DNA from: Deroplatys truncata
Lineage: Eukaryota; Arthropoda; Insecta; Mantodea; Mantidae
Reading direction: 5' to 3'
NCBI GenBank assembly: GCA_030765065.1
Contig: CM060979.1
Span: 15,653,001 to 15,717,000, forward strand
DNA length: 64,000 bases
The translations under genes were made by a program, and so were the position numbers. The notes below the pieces were generated by a model. That model was not told where the DNA came from. It ran no database searches and saw only the letters and a list, made by a program, of their open reading frames with translations. Positions 53,760 to 64,000 of the stretch are shown here, one piece after another. Positions within the stretch are counted from its first letter, which is position 1, and every line of letters starts with the position of its first letter.

Positions 53760-54990
53760 TTTAACCCAATATTCGTGTATTAACCTTTACGAAAATAACA
53801 GCGAAACTCAACCTAACATTCCAAAAGGTCAGATTTTCCTACTAACCCATAGGAAGGCGAAAACAAATATTTATGCAACGAGTCTATGAGGGATGTAGCG
53901 GGGATAAATAAGGTTTTCTTGGTCTCGGGTTTCTGACTCGGAAAGGATTTGTTTTGCCGGCTGCTCCGGTAGAGGGTTAATGGTTGGGTATGGACTGTTC
54001 TCTCAGGGAGTGTGGATAGGAGGTTAATGATACTCGCATTTCTCCTTCACTGGCCCGTTTATTGCGATGATCCACACTGTGTTCCTCTTACCAAATCCCC
54101 GTCACACAAGACTTGATTCCGCCTATCATCCCTAGCTAGTGTTTACGTGTTTCCCTCTTTCTATTTCTCTTCTTACATCGAAAAAAATAACATTATAAAT
54201 TTTGTTGACCGGAATTTAGTCATTTCTACCCGCCTTTCCGAACATTAACTGGACACTAACTTTCACACATATTCTGCCTCGACGCTTGGCGTGAAGTCTC
54301 CCAAACAGTACGACACGAAGTGATCCATCTTACACACGTCGCAAAATCCTCTGCATCCTAGATAATTTTTCTATCTAATTTCATTCCTCCTTTTTACGAT
54401 TCACGTGACTTTTATAATTTCTCATTGGTCATTTTTCTAAGTTTTACGCCGTTTCCCATTGGTTCATTATATTTTCAAGTTGACCTTCACCGCGCCTAAC
54501 ATTACCGTCTTATTTCCGCCTGATTACCTTTTCTGAGCGGTTGACTGCATCTGACTTCCCGTCTGTTGTCTTCGTTTCCTGTGTGTTTTACAAAATTCTA
54601 TGTAGCTTAAGTGCTTGCTAATGTCCCCGCCTGTTTGTTCGTGAAAAATTTCTCATTTTTACAGTTTTCGCTAGTCTCTCTACGCTCTGAAATATGCGGT
54701 TAACTACATTTATTTTATTAACGTTCATTTTATTTATTCGTATCTGTTCTTTACTTAATCTCCGTCGTTATGATTTTATTCCCCCCTTTTCTAATCCTTC
54801 ATATTATCTTTATTCTTCCTTCTTATTATTATTCCCTTCCTTATTATTATGATTATGGTTATCATTATTATTATTTCTCTTCTGGCGGATCCTATCACTT
54901 CAGACGCGAGTGACGAGTAACCTTCGACGCGAGCGAGCGTTATAATAACCATTATATGAGAGTTGCATACAATAGCTTTTCTATGACATT
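53760..54990. other. unassigned interval, possibly an LTR of another family
   Basis: Bases 53880-54960 show LTR-like traits seen in A and B in reverse: repeated CCAAT-type motifs (CATTGGTC, CCATTGGTTC) and an inverted AATAAA-like signal near 54057. I could not set TG/CA ends or a duplication. Bases 54760-54890 are a C/T- and ATT-rich low-complexity stretch. Confidence 0.3.
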
Positions 54991-55494
54991 TAGATATACA
55001 ATAAATATTTAATATTTAGATGCATACTAAAGAAAACAAAAATGTGCTAAATCAATTCCTCGATATGTATTTTAGATGCCCTTCGATAACAAGTGAATAT
55101 CGATTCAAGGTGGCAGGTATTGGTTTTATAAGATGGAGACAGAAATGTTTGCTAGTGAATTTGAAAACGTGGAATTTAGTTCCACACCTCCTGATATCCT
55201 GGAAGAGGCGAGGAATGTAAGCAAGAATTTACTTTTTGAAAAAAAAAAAAAAACATGTATGAAACGTTGTATGACAAACTCGTGCTTTGGTGAGCAAGAA
55301 AAAATGTAACTTATTGTCAGAAAATGTGATCATAGTTTACTTTGAAGAAATGTCAAAAACAATGAAATCCCCAGCCTTGTGGACAAATTATTCCATATTG
55401 AAGATTACTCTAAATGTAAAACATGGAACTGATATACCTGTTAAAACAGAAACCGGTATCGAAATGGACTTCATTTCGATACAGATTTCAAACA
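54991..55494. other. unassigned interval
   Basis: The frame 55020-55220 (66 codons, MHTKENKNVLNQFLDMYF...) shows no motif I can name. The poly-A run at 55241-55253 may mark a retroposed end. The final AACA is the duplication of the next LTR. Confidence 0.3.
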
Positions 55495-56556
55495 TGAGGA
55501 AGTAATTTATTAGCACCACGTACGGACGCCAATTTGAAGAAGATGAATTGTTTCGTTATTTGCCCCACGTTGGGCGCCAATTTGAGGAAGTAATTTATTA
55601 GTCGCACGTTTTGGGGCACCAGTTTGAAGAAGGTATTTTGTTGTATTATAGTTCAAAGGCTGGGCAGCCGAACACTTGAAGTAGTTGCAACTGCACGTAT
55701 GGTACCCGGTTTCCGGTGGCCGTCGCCCCAAATGTACTTTCAGGTGGCCTTTGCCCCAAGTTTAAACAATATTAAACTTTGTAATTTTACTGTTTCTTTA
55801 AATATATATTTATGTTTGCCTCGGCTTCGTCAGTATTATTGTTAGAGGCACGTTTCTCTTAGCAGGAAGTGGTGCAACAAAAATGTAGGCTTACAAAGAT
55901 TATAGTTTTTACTTCACTCCTTTTATTAATGCTGACACGATTTAAATAACACTTCACTTATATAGAGAGCTGTGAGATTCTTTTTATTAATTAATTACAC
56001 ATTTTAACACGTAAACTTATTTTTCGTTTCACACGAATACGTATTAAATCTCTCGAGGACACCTTTTGCGTCCGGTTACAATCACTGTCTGCAGGCAACT
56101 GAACTGATTTTAACCGCCTAAACTTGTCAATTTCTGTATTTCAAATCTCTGATTGGCTAATCCTACTCCAATAGAATACCTTCATTTAACTAAAGCTTTT
56201 TCTGGTTGTTGATTGGCTATTTTTAAACTGTCTCAAAATTTACATTATTGTTGCTCCAGTAATGACTAGTAGCATTTAAAGTTTCAAATTCATTATTGCC
56301 TCAAGGTTGCCTCATTGTTACCTCATTGTTAGGAACTTTTAACCCATTATTCTCACAGCTCCTGCATTATTAAATTACGTAATATATTCACATAACATTA
56401 TTGAACATGGATTCAATATATAAACATATGCAATGACTGTAATATACACTTTTTATATATTGTTACATACACATATTGCTTTAAGGCGGGCTGTTATTGA
56501 ATTTACATATTATATAATTTGACTGAAATTATTTAACTGTTAAAAATACTGCCTCA
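55495..56556 (-). mobile_element. LTR-B solo LTR with embedded perfect PBS
   Basis: 1062 bp, the longest LTR-B here, with perfect duplications AACA at 55491-55494 and 56557-56560. Reading inward from its 3' end it holds PBS-like motifs at about 55515-55538, 55562-55579 (a perfect complement of TGGCGCCCAACGTGGGGC) and about 55603-55627, plus a weaker one near 55663-55683. The terminal sequence TGAGGAAGTAATTTATTAG recurs 87 bp inside, directly beside the perfect PBS. Confidence 0.9.
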
Positions 56557-56841
56557 AACAGTAAATGAACACATTTAAGTATAGGAGTCGAAAAAGTCCA
56601 TATAAGTTAATACTCCGAAATCATCCACCATATTTCCACACTAATCTAAAAGAATATATTAACGGCAAAATCCTACTTAACATAGGCTTTCCATTTGGTT
56701 TGTTTGATTGTTCGTGGGGGTTTTCTTCTAAACGCAAGCATTTATTAATTTAGTATTCTGAAATGTTCTAATCTAGCAAAAGCCCTACATTATTCCTTTA
56801 GTAGCGATGCCGATGTGAATTCTCAGACATTATTTATACAA
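56557..56841. other. spacer between two inverted LTR-B copies
   Basis: 285 bp of unassigned DNA with a 62-codon frame (56565-56753) without recognisable motif. Confidence 0.4.
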
Positions 56842-57771
56842 TGAGGTAGTATTTTTAACACTTTAATTTCAATCTAATTATATAATATATAAATTAAATA
56901 ACAGCCCGCCTTGAAGCAATATGTATCTAACAATTTTTAAAATGTATGTAACTGTCATTGCATATGCTTATATTATTGTAAACATGTTCAATAATGTTAT
57001 GTGAATGTATTACGTAAATTAATAATGCAGGAGCTGTAAGAATAATAGGTTAAAAGTTGCTAACAATGAGGTAACAATGAGGCAACCTTGAGGCAATAAT
57101 GAATTTGAAACTTTAAATGCTACTAGTCATTATTGGAGCAACAATAATGTAAATTTTGTGACAGTTTAAAATTAGCCAATCAACAACCAGAAAAAGCTTT
57201 AGTAAAATGCAGGTATTCTATTGGACTAGGATTAGCCAATCAGAGACTTGAAATACAGAAGCTTACGGGTTTGGACGCTTGAAATATCTTCAGTTGTTGG
57301 CAGATCTTGGTAGTAACCGGATGGAAGATGTGTTCTCTAAAGAAATATTACGTATTCGTGTGAAACGAAAATTATGTACTATACGCGTTAACAAAGTGCA
57401 AGTATTAAATTAAAGTTAATATCAGTGTAGTGTTATTTAATTTGTGTCAAGGATTAACAAAAAGAAGTGAATTTAAATTTTAAATCTGTGTAAGCCTACA
57501 TTCTTGTCGCACCACGCCCTGATTAAGAGAAACGTGTCTCTAAAACAATACTGAAGCAGCCGAGGCAAACATAAATAATATCTGTAGAACCAGTTTAAAT
57601 AACAAAGTTAATATTTTTTTAAACAAGATCATCAACAACAACAATCCACTTCAAATTGACGTCCATACGTGGAGCAAAATAAACTAAACTTCAAGAAAAA
57701 TTCTACTTCAAGTTGGTTTCCCAAGTGTGGAAATAAATAAATAAACAACGTAAAGAACTATTCTTCTCGCA
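56842..57771 (+). mobile_element. LTR-B solo LTR, inverted relative to its neighbour
   Basis: Starts TGAGGTAGTATTTTTAACAC. The end near 57771 (CTTCTCGCA) is approximate. It has PBS-like motifs at about 57647-57675 and 57708-57735. Confidence 0.8.
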
Positions 57772-57789
57772 ACGCAGAGAATTACTATA

Positions 57790-58130
57790 CAGGGTGGACC
57801 AAATTCACTACCCATAGCTACTTCTACTCTATGATGGCTTTAATACTTACACTTATGTGAGTTATTTATAGCACACTTTTTCGAATTGTCTTCCCTCTGC
57901 ACTAAAACAACTCTGAAGACGATATGGGACACTTAAGCATATCTCATCACACAGTTGTGGATTCGAATCAATAGTCTGAAAAGCATTATGAATTGGTTTT
58001 GAAGCATAAACCATATCTGTAATCAATTTCTAAAATGAAAAATCCATTGGAGTGAGGTCTGGTAATCTGGGAGGCATTTCCACTGTCGCTCGTCTTCCAA
58101 CAACTCTTCCACCAAACACCTCATGAAAGT
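57790..58130 (-). pseudogene. IS630/Tc1-mariner-type transposase C-terminus
   Basis: The end CAGGGTGGACCAAATTCACT resembles an IS630-superfamily terminus. The minus strand reads ERVVGRRATVEMPPRLPDLT-type sequence (GGRVVGRRATVEMPPRLPDL, TPMDF), the region of the third catalytic acid, then after shifts VYASKPIHNAFQTIDSN and PQLCDEICLSVPYRLQSCFS. The upstream side is cut by a mariner end at 58133. Confidence 0.65.
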
Positions 58131-58132
58131 AC

Positions 58133-58330
58133 GAGGGCTGACCGAAAAGTTTTGCACAATACCGTTTTTCTGCCTTGGTATTGCAACTGGAATGTTGGAA
58201 TCTCACACAGATATAGTTTGAAGTTTTCACTACAGAGGGTGTTTTTTGTTTTATGTGCAGCTCTAGCGAGAGAAGCATGAACTACTCAATAAAGATAGCG
58301 CGCATGTTACTGTCGTCCACGTGTGAAGAG
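58133..58330 (-). mobile_element. mariner-like terminal fragment
   Basis: Starts ACGAGGGCTGACCGAAAAGT, then TTTGCACAAT, a typical mariner terminus next to TA, followed by AT-rich untranslated-like sequence. There is no opposite end. Confidence 0.6.
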
Positions 58331-58946
58331 CAGATAGGTGTATTTTCTAGTCAATAAAGAATATAAATATGAAATTTGTTTAAAAATTATGAACATTGCA
58401 TTGTAAGGAACTTTATACTTAAATATGTGTTTTAATCCAGCACGGATTTTTCACCACACTTCGCTATACAGACATAACATGTGGCAAAAAATTCAAAACG
58501 CTCAGTAGAATACTTTGAGCCTTGGGAAATTCACAAACTGGTCTCCTTAATGTGCCCCCCCAGGAAATATTCGATTATTATCGAATCGCACAAACGCAAC
58601 GCTGGCTGGAGGCGAGCCCTTTGCACATTTTCCGGCGATACATATGATACAGCATATCAGAAGCTAAATTGATGTCGCAGTATAACAGCAGACAAACAAA
58701 AAAACACTGTAGTGTTTCCTTCCCTTTTTGTTTATCCGGGTTACATAACCAACAAGCCGACAAACAAATTAACAAAACCGATACATTGCATGAAATTTGT
58801 TGTACTCCGCCGCCGCGCCGCGCCGGTTTGGGATGTTGGGTTTATCAGTTCATTGAAACGTTGGTTCATATCGCGACGGAGCATTCGATCGGATGTTGAC
58901 GAACGGAAATTACTTTTAATGAGTTTCCACCGCTGGTTAAAAAAAA

Positions 58947-58986
<40 letters not shown>

Positions 58987-59372
58987 ATTTTGTATCCATC
59001 CCAGTGATAGGGAAGCCATAGAACAGGAGTAGGGGGTCTCCAGCTAGATAACATCTCTCAATAATTACTCTGGTAGGAGTACCGCGAAGCCGGCCACTTC
59101 AGGCAGTAACAGCGGCAAACCGCTGCCAGTAGGTGTAGCAGGTTTCTTACCCTGCCGCTGCTTCTGTGAAATTTCACTTAAAATTGTGAAACATTAAACA
59201 ATTTCTTGCATACACAATAATTTGAATTACAATCTTTAAGAAAACATACCTTTTTTCCACTTGGAAATTTAAGACGGAATGTACTCAAATTGTGTCAAAA
59301 AACTGAATTTTTATAACATTTTTGCTTCGTAGAGATCCTGCCAGGTGTTTTATTCTTTCCAAACTCCTTTTT
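58331..59372. other. unique interval with CA microsatellite
   Basis: (CA)n at about 58950-58984. A short GC-rich stretch lies at 58800-58900 (CCGCCGCGCCGCGCCGG). Bases 59085-59165 are GC-rich with GGCAGTAACAGCGGCAAACC. No recognised gene. Confidence 0.4.
58950..58984. repeat. (CA)n microsatellite
   Basis: About 17 CA units. Confidence 0.95.
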
Positions 59373-60137
59373 ACTTTCTCTACTACGTAATACTAAGTAG
59401 GGGAAGTATTGCATTCCACCCAAAAATTCGATACTGATATTTCACCGGAAATGTATCTTTTGAGGTTCCCTGAATCCAAATAAATCATTTTTGGAAACAT
59501 GTCCGTATGTGTGTATGTATGTCTGTGGACAGCATAACTAAAAACACGAAACATCAGATAAATACCAAACTTGGTATTTCAGTTTAGTATCATCCAGAAA
59601 TGCGACACAGAAGATTTTCAAGAAAATCCCCCCACCCAATGTTTATTTTCTAAAAAATGGCTCTAACGGGTTTGATTAAAATATCATATGCTTAAGATAT
59701 TTTAGTGACAAATTACACGTATATCCTGAATTTTCTGGGAATGTCCCCAAAAGGCCTCTTCATTCTGAATGACTTTTGCATAAATGGTAAACCTTAAGAG
59801 GTAGACAAAATTTGACTACACAAAACATGTAGATCTCGTTAAAACACACAAATTATGTAATGTCAATTTTATCTGTCGAGTGAACCATTTCCGAGATATT
59901 CTTTGTTATGTTTTTTTTTTTGTCCTGGACATACAAAGAAAATGCAGTACTCCACATAGCAATCAGATCTTAAAATATTTGACTGTCGCTTAAAGCCTAC
60001 CATATTCCCCCTTGTATCTATAAGAAAATTAGCAATAAGATTAACATCTCGATTAACATGAAGCATATGGAGAATAAGCGTTTGTAAAAATAGTTTGTAC
60101 AAGAGTAGAGAAAGTCATGTGAGTGTAACACATCAGA
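59373..60137 (+). mobile_element. D repeat, complete ends, diverged interior
   Basis: ACTTTCTCTACTACG to CACATCAGA, 765 bp. The GT tract reads GTATGTGTGTATGTATGTCTG. T-runs are on both sides. Confidence 0.88.
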
Positions 60138-60640
60138 TTTTTAATTTCATTATTATATGCCAATAATTAAGTTTCTTCACTCTGCTCATTAAGACAGCCT
60201 CCATTTCACGGCCGTAAATATGTTGTTGGTGGAGTGTGGCTAGACCCGCTGGGTGCTCTATCCCGCCTGTGGATGTGGATGGGGTGGACCCAGGTTAAAT
60301 AATCGGCGGTACGGCATGCCTGACTGATGGCGGAGCAGATAGAAGCACCCAGTGTGAGACATGTTTTGTACTATACTTACTTTTTAATTATTATTTAATG
60401 ATTATTGACTTTTTGGGTTCTCTTGTAGTAAACCATTTGTAATAATTAAAAGAATTTACAATTTAGTGGAAAAAATAATATAGAATAAAAATACACTGAA
60501 ACAGAAGCGCAACTAGCGCCTGATCTCCACCACCTGGATACTAATTTTTTTTTTACTGAATTTAGAAGTGAGAATGAAAAAGAATAACGAGAAGAAAACC
60601 GGCGAATTAATAATATCCATAGAACAATAGGTAGAATATT
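60138..60640. other. unassigned interval
   Basis: Mixed composition. Bases 60225-60360 (GGCTAGACCCGCTGGGTGCT and on) are GC-richer. No repeat family recognised. Confidence 0.35.
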
Positions 60641-61018
60641 ATGAGCAATTATTCGGAGGAGCCTCCTAAACCAGGACAGAGCATGGCATGCAGGCCATCC
60701 GACCCCTTGTGCTTTTACCGTGACCCCTGTGAGGGCGACCAGATCCGGATGACGGGCGCAAGCATGGGCGGGGTTCGTAACGTTTCCAGATTTAAAGTGT
60801 CAACCCATTGGGCCCCCGAGCCTCCGGGGGGTCCCCGAAGGAGCGCCTGCCCGAAAGCACCCAGAGACGAGTATCCGCCCGAGCAGTCTCTGAACATCAA
60901 GAAGAAACCTCCACAGAGCGCACCGTCCCCACCGTCCAGCCGCAGCTCGCTGAACACCGTCGCCTGGTCCTACAGCCCTGAAGCAAATGACAAGGAAGAT
61001 GATGGGTACAGGAAGTGA
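60641..61018 (+). CDS. hypothetical Pro-rich frame next to SINE S1d (uncertain)
   Basis: 125 codons in a GC-rich block within AT-rich DNA. The product is rich in Pro, Ser and Arg (EPPKPGQSMACRPSDPLC, APEPPGGPRRSACPKAPR, PPQSAPSPPSSRSS) with no domain I know. The opposite strand is also open over much of the block (60715-60957 and 60800-61153), which weakens the coding case. The SINE S1d head lies just downstream in reverse, so the block may be the body of a long reverse SINE or retroposon. Confidence 0.2.
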   Translation: MSNYSEEPPKPGQSMACRPSDPLCFYRDPCEGDQIRMTGASMGGVRNVSRFKVSTHWAPEPPGGPRRSACPKAPRDEYPPEQSLNIKKKPPQSAPSPPSSRSSLNTVAWSYSPEANDKEDDGYRK

Positions 61019-61059
61019 GGGCCAGGAGAGTCGTGGTAGAAGATGAAGCACCCCAGCAT

Positions 61060-61165
61060 TCGCCCGCCAACACTGGGAACCACGAAAAACCAGTGGGTCA
61101 GAGTGAACGGTCGCCGGGGATCGAACCCGGGACCTCCTGAAAGCGAATTTCATACGTTACCGCGG
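61060..61165 (-). repeat. SINE S1d, tRNA-derived head
   Basis: In reverse complement: GGCGCCGCGGTAACGTATG, then GGAGGTCCCGGGTTCGATCC (B box), CGGCGACCG, CACTCTGACCCACTGG and GCGAATGCTGGGGT. The B-box region and following body match S1a at 10230-10335. Confidence 0.65.
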
Positions 61166-61300
61166 CGCCACATAGTTCGGTAAATCTCGGATAAATATCT
61201 AGCTTGGTATTTAAGTTCAGTATCTTCCTAAGATGCAACAGCAAGATATTCAAGAAGAAAAAACCAAACTACCCTTTACAAAAAAAGTTTGTTTCCCAGA
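61166..61300 (+). mobile_element. E repeat fragment
   Basis: TAGCTTGGTATTTAAGTTCA, GTATCTTCCTAAGATGC and AACTACCCTTTACA mark the block after the GT tract. Confidence 0.6.
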
Positions 61301-61740
61301 TGTTGAAGTAAGCAGAGATTAGGTGACACGCGGTTTAGGGTAAAAGATCACTTCATGTTCGAGACATGGGCATACGCTTACGTCAGTTACAAGCTAGGCA
61401 CTAATCAGCATTTTGTGGGTGTTTAAACTCAGGGATTTTTGAAGCCGCTACCTGCCTAGCCGCACTCTCTGCTGATCAGTTCCTTAAATTTATTTAGTGT
61501 TAATTTGCAATCTCGACAAAGGCCTGACGAAGACAGGTCGCTAGACCTCCTCTGCCCCTCAGGTAAATCTACCAGCTGCTTAATTCTTTCTTTTGGAAAT
61601 ATACTTTAGGTTATTAAAGACAAATTAAAGTTTAGAAAGATTGGAAACAGAAATTACATATCTTTTAATGGCACCCTTCCAGCTACCACAACCTGTAACC
61701 CTCTCGAGGCCATCGTTTACGTGACGTCTGGTGAAGGTGC
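61301..61740. other. unassigned interval
   Basis: Contains GGCCTGACGAAGACAGGTCG at 61522-61541, a phrase seen in some LINE or Penelope 3' regions, but not enough to assign it. Confidence 0.3.
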
Positions 61741-62135
61741 TGATGTCACTATGTTTACATGACAATAAAATGCACATCTTGAATATTTTGGGTATCGCAC
61801 ATCGCTGAGTGACTTTTCTGTAACTGGTAAACTGAAAGAGATTCACAAAATCCTTCTGCACAAAAAATGTAGGTCTCAAACTACACAATTTATGTCAAAG
61901 AAAATGTTTCTTAGCGTTAACCATTTCTGAGATATTCTTTGTTATTGGTTTGAATTTTCAAGTACTCATACTTCTCAAGTGATTTAGTCACTATTCGTTA
62001 TTTCTGTGCTCGTCCAAACAAAACCGAATTTCAAAGTCCTTGCATGGCAATTAGTTTTTCAAAAATCTGACGATCCCTTTAGCCTACTTTTTGTATCTAC
62101 AACGAAATGTGTAATGAAAGTTTATCTCTAACAAG
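61741..62135 (+). mobile_element. E repeat fragment
   Basis: TACATGACAATAAAATGCAC, CTTGAATATTTTGGG, CTGTAACTGGTAAAC and AACGAAATGTGTAATGAAAG are in E order. It is probably interrupted from 62136 to about 62480. Confidence 0.6.
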
Positions 62136-62480
62136 AAGCAGATACTTATTCTTTATTAAATCTCCAAGAATAAGAGCCGTATTTTACAAAGGTATGTTAG
62201 GGCTATGGTTGAAGCATAAGTACGCTAGAGATAAAGTAAATTTAAAAATACAGTTATGGAAATACATATGTACTAAACATACAACTAATACAACTAAGAA
62301 ATTAATCACAATGTTTTGAAAATAGTATTTACAAACGTTTTACATTGTGCAAAACAGAGTATATTTTGAAAATCTAAATAATGCGATACCTCCAAACTTA
62401 ATTACAATTAACTAAATGAACATTTAGAAGGAACTGTTCATATCCATGAGATGGGCAGTCTGTTCGCCATGTCCACGTGA
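62136..62480. other. AT-rich interval within E
   Basis: Contains a 70-codon plus-strand frame (62107-62319) without motifs. E-like sequence resumes at about 62485 with GATATTCAACAAGTAGACG. Confidence 0.35.
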
Positions 62481-62603
62481 ACAGATATTCAACAAGTAGA
62501 CGTAACAATAAGATTGAGTATTAATAGTTTATACAGAAAGTCATGTGAATGCAATATATCGGATTTTTTAAAAAAAATTCTGTACCACGTATGTACACAC
62601 ATA
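62481..62603 (+). mobile_element. E right end followed by a decayed left end
   Basis: AGAAAGTCATGTGAATGCAA and ATCGGA before TTTTTT form a right terminus. TTCTGTACCACGTATGTAC is a decayed left end of the next copy, into which the Tc1 element inserted. Confidence 0.55.
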
Positions 62604-63845
62604 CACTACGTGATCAAAAGTATCCGGACACCTGGCTGAAAATGACGTACAAGTTCGTGGCGCCCTCCATCGGTAATGCTGGAAGTCAATATGGTGTTGG
62701 CCCACCCTTAGCCTTGATAGCAGCGTTCACTCTCGCAGGCACACTTTCAATCAGGTGCTGGAAGGTTTCTTGGGGAACGGCAGCCCATTCTTCACGGACT
62801 GTGGAACTGAGGAGAGGTATCGATGTAGGTCGGTGAGGCCTGGCACGAAGTCGGCGTTCCAAAACATCCCAAAGGTATTCTATAGGATTAAAGTCAGGAC
62901 TCTGTGAGGCCAGTCCATCATAGGGATGTTATTGTTGTGTAACCACTCCGCTACAGCCCGTGCAGTGTGAACAGGTGCTCGATCGTGTTGAAAGATGCAA
63001 TCGCCATCCCCGAATTGCTCATCAATAGTGGGAAGCAAGAAGGTGCTTAAAATATCAATGTAGGTCTCCTCTGTGATCGTACCACGCAAAACAACAAGGG
63101 GTGCAAGCCCCCTCCAGGGAAAACACGACCATACCATAACACCACCACCTCCGAATTTCACTGTTGGCACTACGCACGCTTGCAGATGACGTTCACCGGG
63201 CATTCGCCATACCCTGCCCATCGGATCGCCACATTGTGTACCGCGATTCGTCACTCCACACAACGTTTTGCCGCTGTTCAGTCGTGTAATGTTGACGCTC
63301 CTCACACCAAGCGAGGCGTCGTTTGGCATTTTCCTGCGTGATGTGTGGCTTATGAGCAGCCGCTCGACCATGGAATCCAAGGTTTCTCACCTCACGTCTA
63401 ACTGTCATAGTACTTGGAGTGGATCCTGGTGCAGTTTGGAATTCCTGTGTGATGGTATGAATAGATGCCTACCTATTACTCTTTACGATCCTCTTAACAT
63501 ATCGGATGTCTCTGTCAGTCAACAGACGAGGTCGGCCTGTACGCTTTTGTGCTGTACATGTCCCTTCACGTTTCCACTTCACTATCACATCAGAAAGAGT
63601 GAACCTAGGGATGTTTAGGAGTGTGGAAATCTCGCGTACATACTTCTGACATAAGTGACACCCAATCACCTGACCACGTTCGAAGTCCGTGAGTTCCACG
63701 GAGCGTCCCATTCTGCTGTTTCACGATGTCTAATGACTACTGAGATCGGGGATAATGAGTACCAGGCAGTAGGTGGCAGCACAATGCACCTAAGATGAAA
63801 AACGTATGTTTGTGAGGCTGTCCGGATACTTTTGATCACATAGTG
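62604..63845 (-). mobile_element. Tc1-like transposon with intact TIRs and TA duplications
   Basis: 1242 bp. Inverted ends CACTA(C/T)GTGATCAAAAGT and on (about 27 bp, one change) are flanked by TA at 62602-62603 and 63846-63847. It encodes one broken transposase and is among the least decayed DNA transposons in the window. Confidence 0.92.
62640..63711 (-). pseudogene. Tc1-like transposase (DD34E), few frameshifts
   Basis: Starts MGRSVELTDFERGQVIGC at 63711, a normal Tc1 start, with PRFTLSDVIVKWKREGT and KRTGRPRLLTDRD (HTH and GRPR-type hook). A break near 63470 moves the frame to VRREVRNLGFHGRAAAHKP, RLAWCEERQHY and VVWSDESRYT (first Asp). It continues with GGGGVMVWSCFPWRG and FQHDRAPVHTA (second Asp). 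A further shift near 62915 separates DW from SPDFNPIEYLWDVLERRL, which holds the catalytic Glu. All three catalytic residues are thus present, in three frames. Full length would be about 340 codons. Confidence 0.88.
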
Positions 63846-63847
63846 TA

Positions 63848-64000
63848 CATAGGTAGAGAAGGAATTGCATATCAACAAAAAATTCAATGTCGAGATTTGG
63901 AGGAAACACATATTTTAAGGCCCCTAAATCAGAAAAAAAATTAGAAAAAGGTCAGTGTGTCTCTGTGAACAACAGAACTCAAAAATGAAATGTCGGTTAA
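63848..64000 (+). mobile_element. E repeat, continues past the window end
   Basis: Resumes after the Tc1 element with GGTAGAGAAGGAATTGCATA, AAAAATTCAATGTCGAGATT and TTAGAAAAAGGTCAGTGTGT. Its left end is at about 62583-62603. Confidence 0.7.

Overview
This window looks like intergenic or intronic DNA from an animal with a repeat-rich genome, most probably an insect. The evidence is indirect. There are several mariner/Tc1 elements, tRNA- and 5S-derived SINE-like repeats, gypsy-type LTR elements whose primer-binding site matches tRNA-Lys as I remember it from insects, and a protein family I know only as a multicopy arthropod family. I recognise no host gene. Nearly every long reading frame is a transposon fragment, a by-product of a tandem repeat, or a chance frame in a dispersed repeat.

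The dominant component is one superfamily of AT-rich dispersed repeats about 0.75-0.92 kb long. I call the young copies family D and the older, diverged copies family E. D starts ACTTTCTCTACT just after a T-run and has a variable GT-rich tract about 130 bp in. It ends AGTAGAGAAAGT, then a small hairpin (ATGTG...CACAT), then CAGA and another T-run. This is the layout of Helentron-associated non-autonomous elements (HINE, like Drosophila DINE-1). No autonomous helicase partner is present. About ten D copies and a dozen E segments occupy a large part of the window, and many are nested, tandem or inverted.

The second major component is two related LTR families. LTR-A has one near-complete element (34641-38990, 4-bp duplication AGTA) with an open 379-codon Gag-like frame and no pol. 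It also has a nested LTR (8267-9248) and a diverged one (51180-51969). LTR-B is present as seven solo LTRs, six with matching or nearly matching 4-bp duplications. LTRs of both families carry copies of the primer-binding-site motif inside their U5 ends. One LTR-B copy holds a perfect 18-bp tRNA-Lys PBS. I read this as LTRs that lengthened when priming moved to downstream PBS copies.

Layout. 1-6.3 kb: non-LTR fragment, then D/E copies in alternating orientation. 6.4-11.4 kb: E split by LTR-B, itself split by LTR-A, then a SINE and D. 11.4-12.3 kb: unique. 12.4-13.9 kb: D with a LINE fragment, then a SINE. 13.9-16.4 kb: 87-bp minisatellite. 16.4-19.4 kb: E, a 105-bp tandem array, a SINE, and a dead mariner. 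19.4-23.5 kb: GC-richer graveyard of a non-LTR element with 5S-like sequence. 24-34.5 kb: LTR-B copies, D in E, SINE, LINE and IS630 remnants. 34.6-46 kb: the LTR-A gag element, LTR-B solos, Tc1, mariner and a dispersed repeat G. 46-50.8 kb: D/E and SINE. 50.8-53.8 kb: arthropod multicopy gene fragment, LTR-A', mariner. 53.8-58.4 kb: putative LTR, LTR-B pair, IS630/mariner ends. 58.4-64 kb: unique DNA, D, SINE, E, and a Tc1 element with intact ends.

Boundaries of diverged repeats are approximate, read by eye against the better copies in the same window.
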